64,000 bases of DNA from Cryobacterium glucosi (GTDB lineage Bacteria > Actinomycetota > Actinomycetes > Actinomycetales > Microbacteriaceae), in assembly GCF_004402235.1 (NCBI RefSeq), contig NZ_SOFS01000019.1, positions 434,001 through 498,000 on the forward strand. Direction: 5' to 3'. The notes beneath the pieces were generated by a model that searched no databases, was not told the origin of the DNA, and saw only the letters and a list, made by a program, of their open reading frames with translations. The position numbers and the translations under genes are program-made. Below are positions 63,526 to 64,000 of this stretch, piece by piece (the stretch's first letter is position 1; the number at the start of each line of letters is the position of its first letter).

Positions 63526-64000
63526 TCAGCCCACCCACGTCATGGTGAAGGTCTGGCTGGCCAGCCCGAGAACACCGCACGGCTGTTGCTCCAGCTGGAT
63601 GTTGTTCGTTGCGGTGGTCTGCCCGCTGACGTCGAGACACTGGCCGCTGTCGTTCACGAAGCGGTAGGTACCGCTTCCAACAGCCCCGACGGCCGTGATG
63701 CGCCAGCTCTGGTTCGAGGTCCCGGCATTCTGGAGTTGTGCGGCGAGGCCGGCGGCGGCGCCCCTGCCGGTATCCCAGAAGAGCTGAGGGGCGTACTTCG
63801 CCTTCACCGCAGACACACCGGCAGGGTTCGAGAAGTTCCAGGACTGGTTGTCGAAACCGGTCGACTTGCAGCCGAAGCTGATCATCGCAGTTCCGGCCGC
63901 CGTCGACTGGTTCTCGCCGTCGATGCAGAGTCCGGTCGTCGCATTCTTGACCTTGTACCAGGCCCCGGAATTGGGGCCGGCGGTCGCGATGACTGCAGCT
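63526..64000 (-). CDS. Ricin-type lectin domain protein (N-terminus outside window)
   Basis: The frame is open to the right edge; 158 C-terminal codons are visible. Ricin B-type repeats are seen: W/LCIDGENQSTAAGTAM, KSTGFDNQSWNF, GTSNQSWRI, GQCLDVSGQTTATNN and the end SQTFTMTWVG. The Q-x-W motifs and paired cysteines are those of beta-trefoil carbohydrate-binding modules, usually attached to secreted hydrolases. The gene ends one base before the surface-protein gene starts on the same strand, suggesting an exported-protein operon. Confidence 0.82.
   Translation of the reverse strand, partial: AAVIATAGPNSGAWYKVKNATTGLCIDGENQSTAAGTAMISFGCKSTGFDNQSWNFSNPAGVSAVKAKYAPQLFWDTGRGAAAGLAAQLQNAGTSNQSWRITAVGAVGSGTYRFVNDSGQCLDVSGQTTATNNIQLEQQPCGVLGLASQTFTMTWVG

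Overview
The window is a 64 kb chromosomal segment of a high-GC Gram-positive bacterium. Class Ib nrdHIEF with an NrdE very close to mycobacterial NrdE, CBS plus cystathionine gamma-synthase, an Eis-type acetyltransferase, many LacI-family sugar systems and likely leaderless genes all point to Actinomycetota, most probably Microbacteriaceae (inference from gene content and style; no rRNA or tRNA is present to fix it). No prophage, insertion sequence, tRNA or CRISPR array was seen.

Layout. 1-4.7 kb: end of a sugar ABC permease, a GH51 arabinofuranosidase, a short LacI-type regulator and an Eis-like acetyltransferase. 4.7-11 kb: a DsbA-like thiol protein, a CHY zinc-finger protein, a HelD/HelR-type helicase and a membrane GGDEF-EAL protein. 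11-15.2 kb: a ribose/fructose-type ABC importer with divergent LacI regulator and a clear palindromic operator. 15.2-20.2 kb: UspA, secreted proteins and a MarR/Ohr pair. 20.2-24.5 kb: nrdHIEF, preceded by two NrdR boxes and three DnaA-box-like sites. 24.5-41.1 kb: a pentose/hexose block transcribed leftwards, made of a YtfQRT-YjfF-type importer with its LacI gene, two diverged copies of a ChvE-MmsA-MmsB importer, araD, and a LacI regulator. 41.2-48.1 kb: a cyclase-family protein with an APC permease, cystathionine gamma-synthase and CBS (reverse trans-sulfuration genes), and an ABC exporter. 48.2-53.1 kb: an AglEFG-type alpha-glucoside importer and divergent LacI regulator with two perfect GGAACCGGTTCC operators. 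53-58.7 kb: two MFS exporters, each paired with a MarR regulator, flanking rplJ-rplL. 58.7-64 kb: a two-component system, a YqaJ-like nuclease, then an ER-type signal peptidase, a sortase-anchored surface protein and a ricin-type lectin protein running off the edge.

The most informative observation is in the arabinose block. Directly after araD, with a TGATG junction, lie about 50 codons that read as the C-terminus of L-arabinose isomerase, interrupted by one nonsense codon. araA has therefore been almost wholly deleted here, and araB is also missing beside araD. Other notable points are a shared TGTGA-type operator at two sugar operons, a recurring -10 box six bases before start codons, and long intergenic palindromes.
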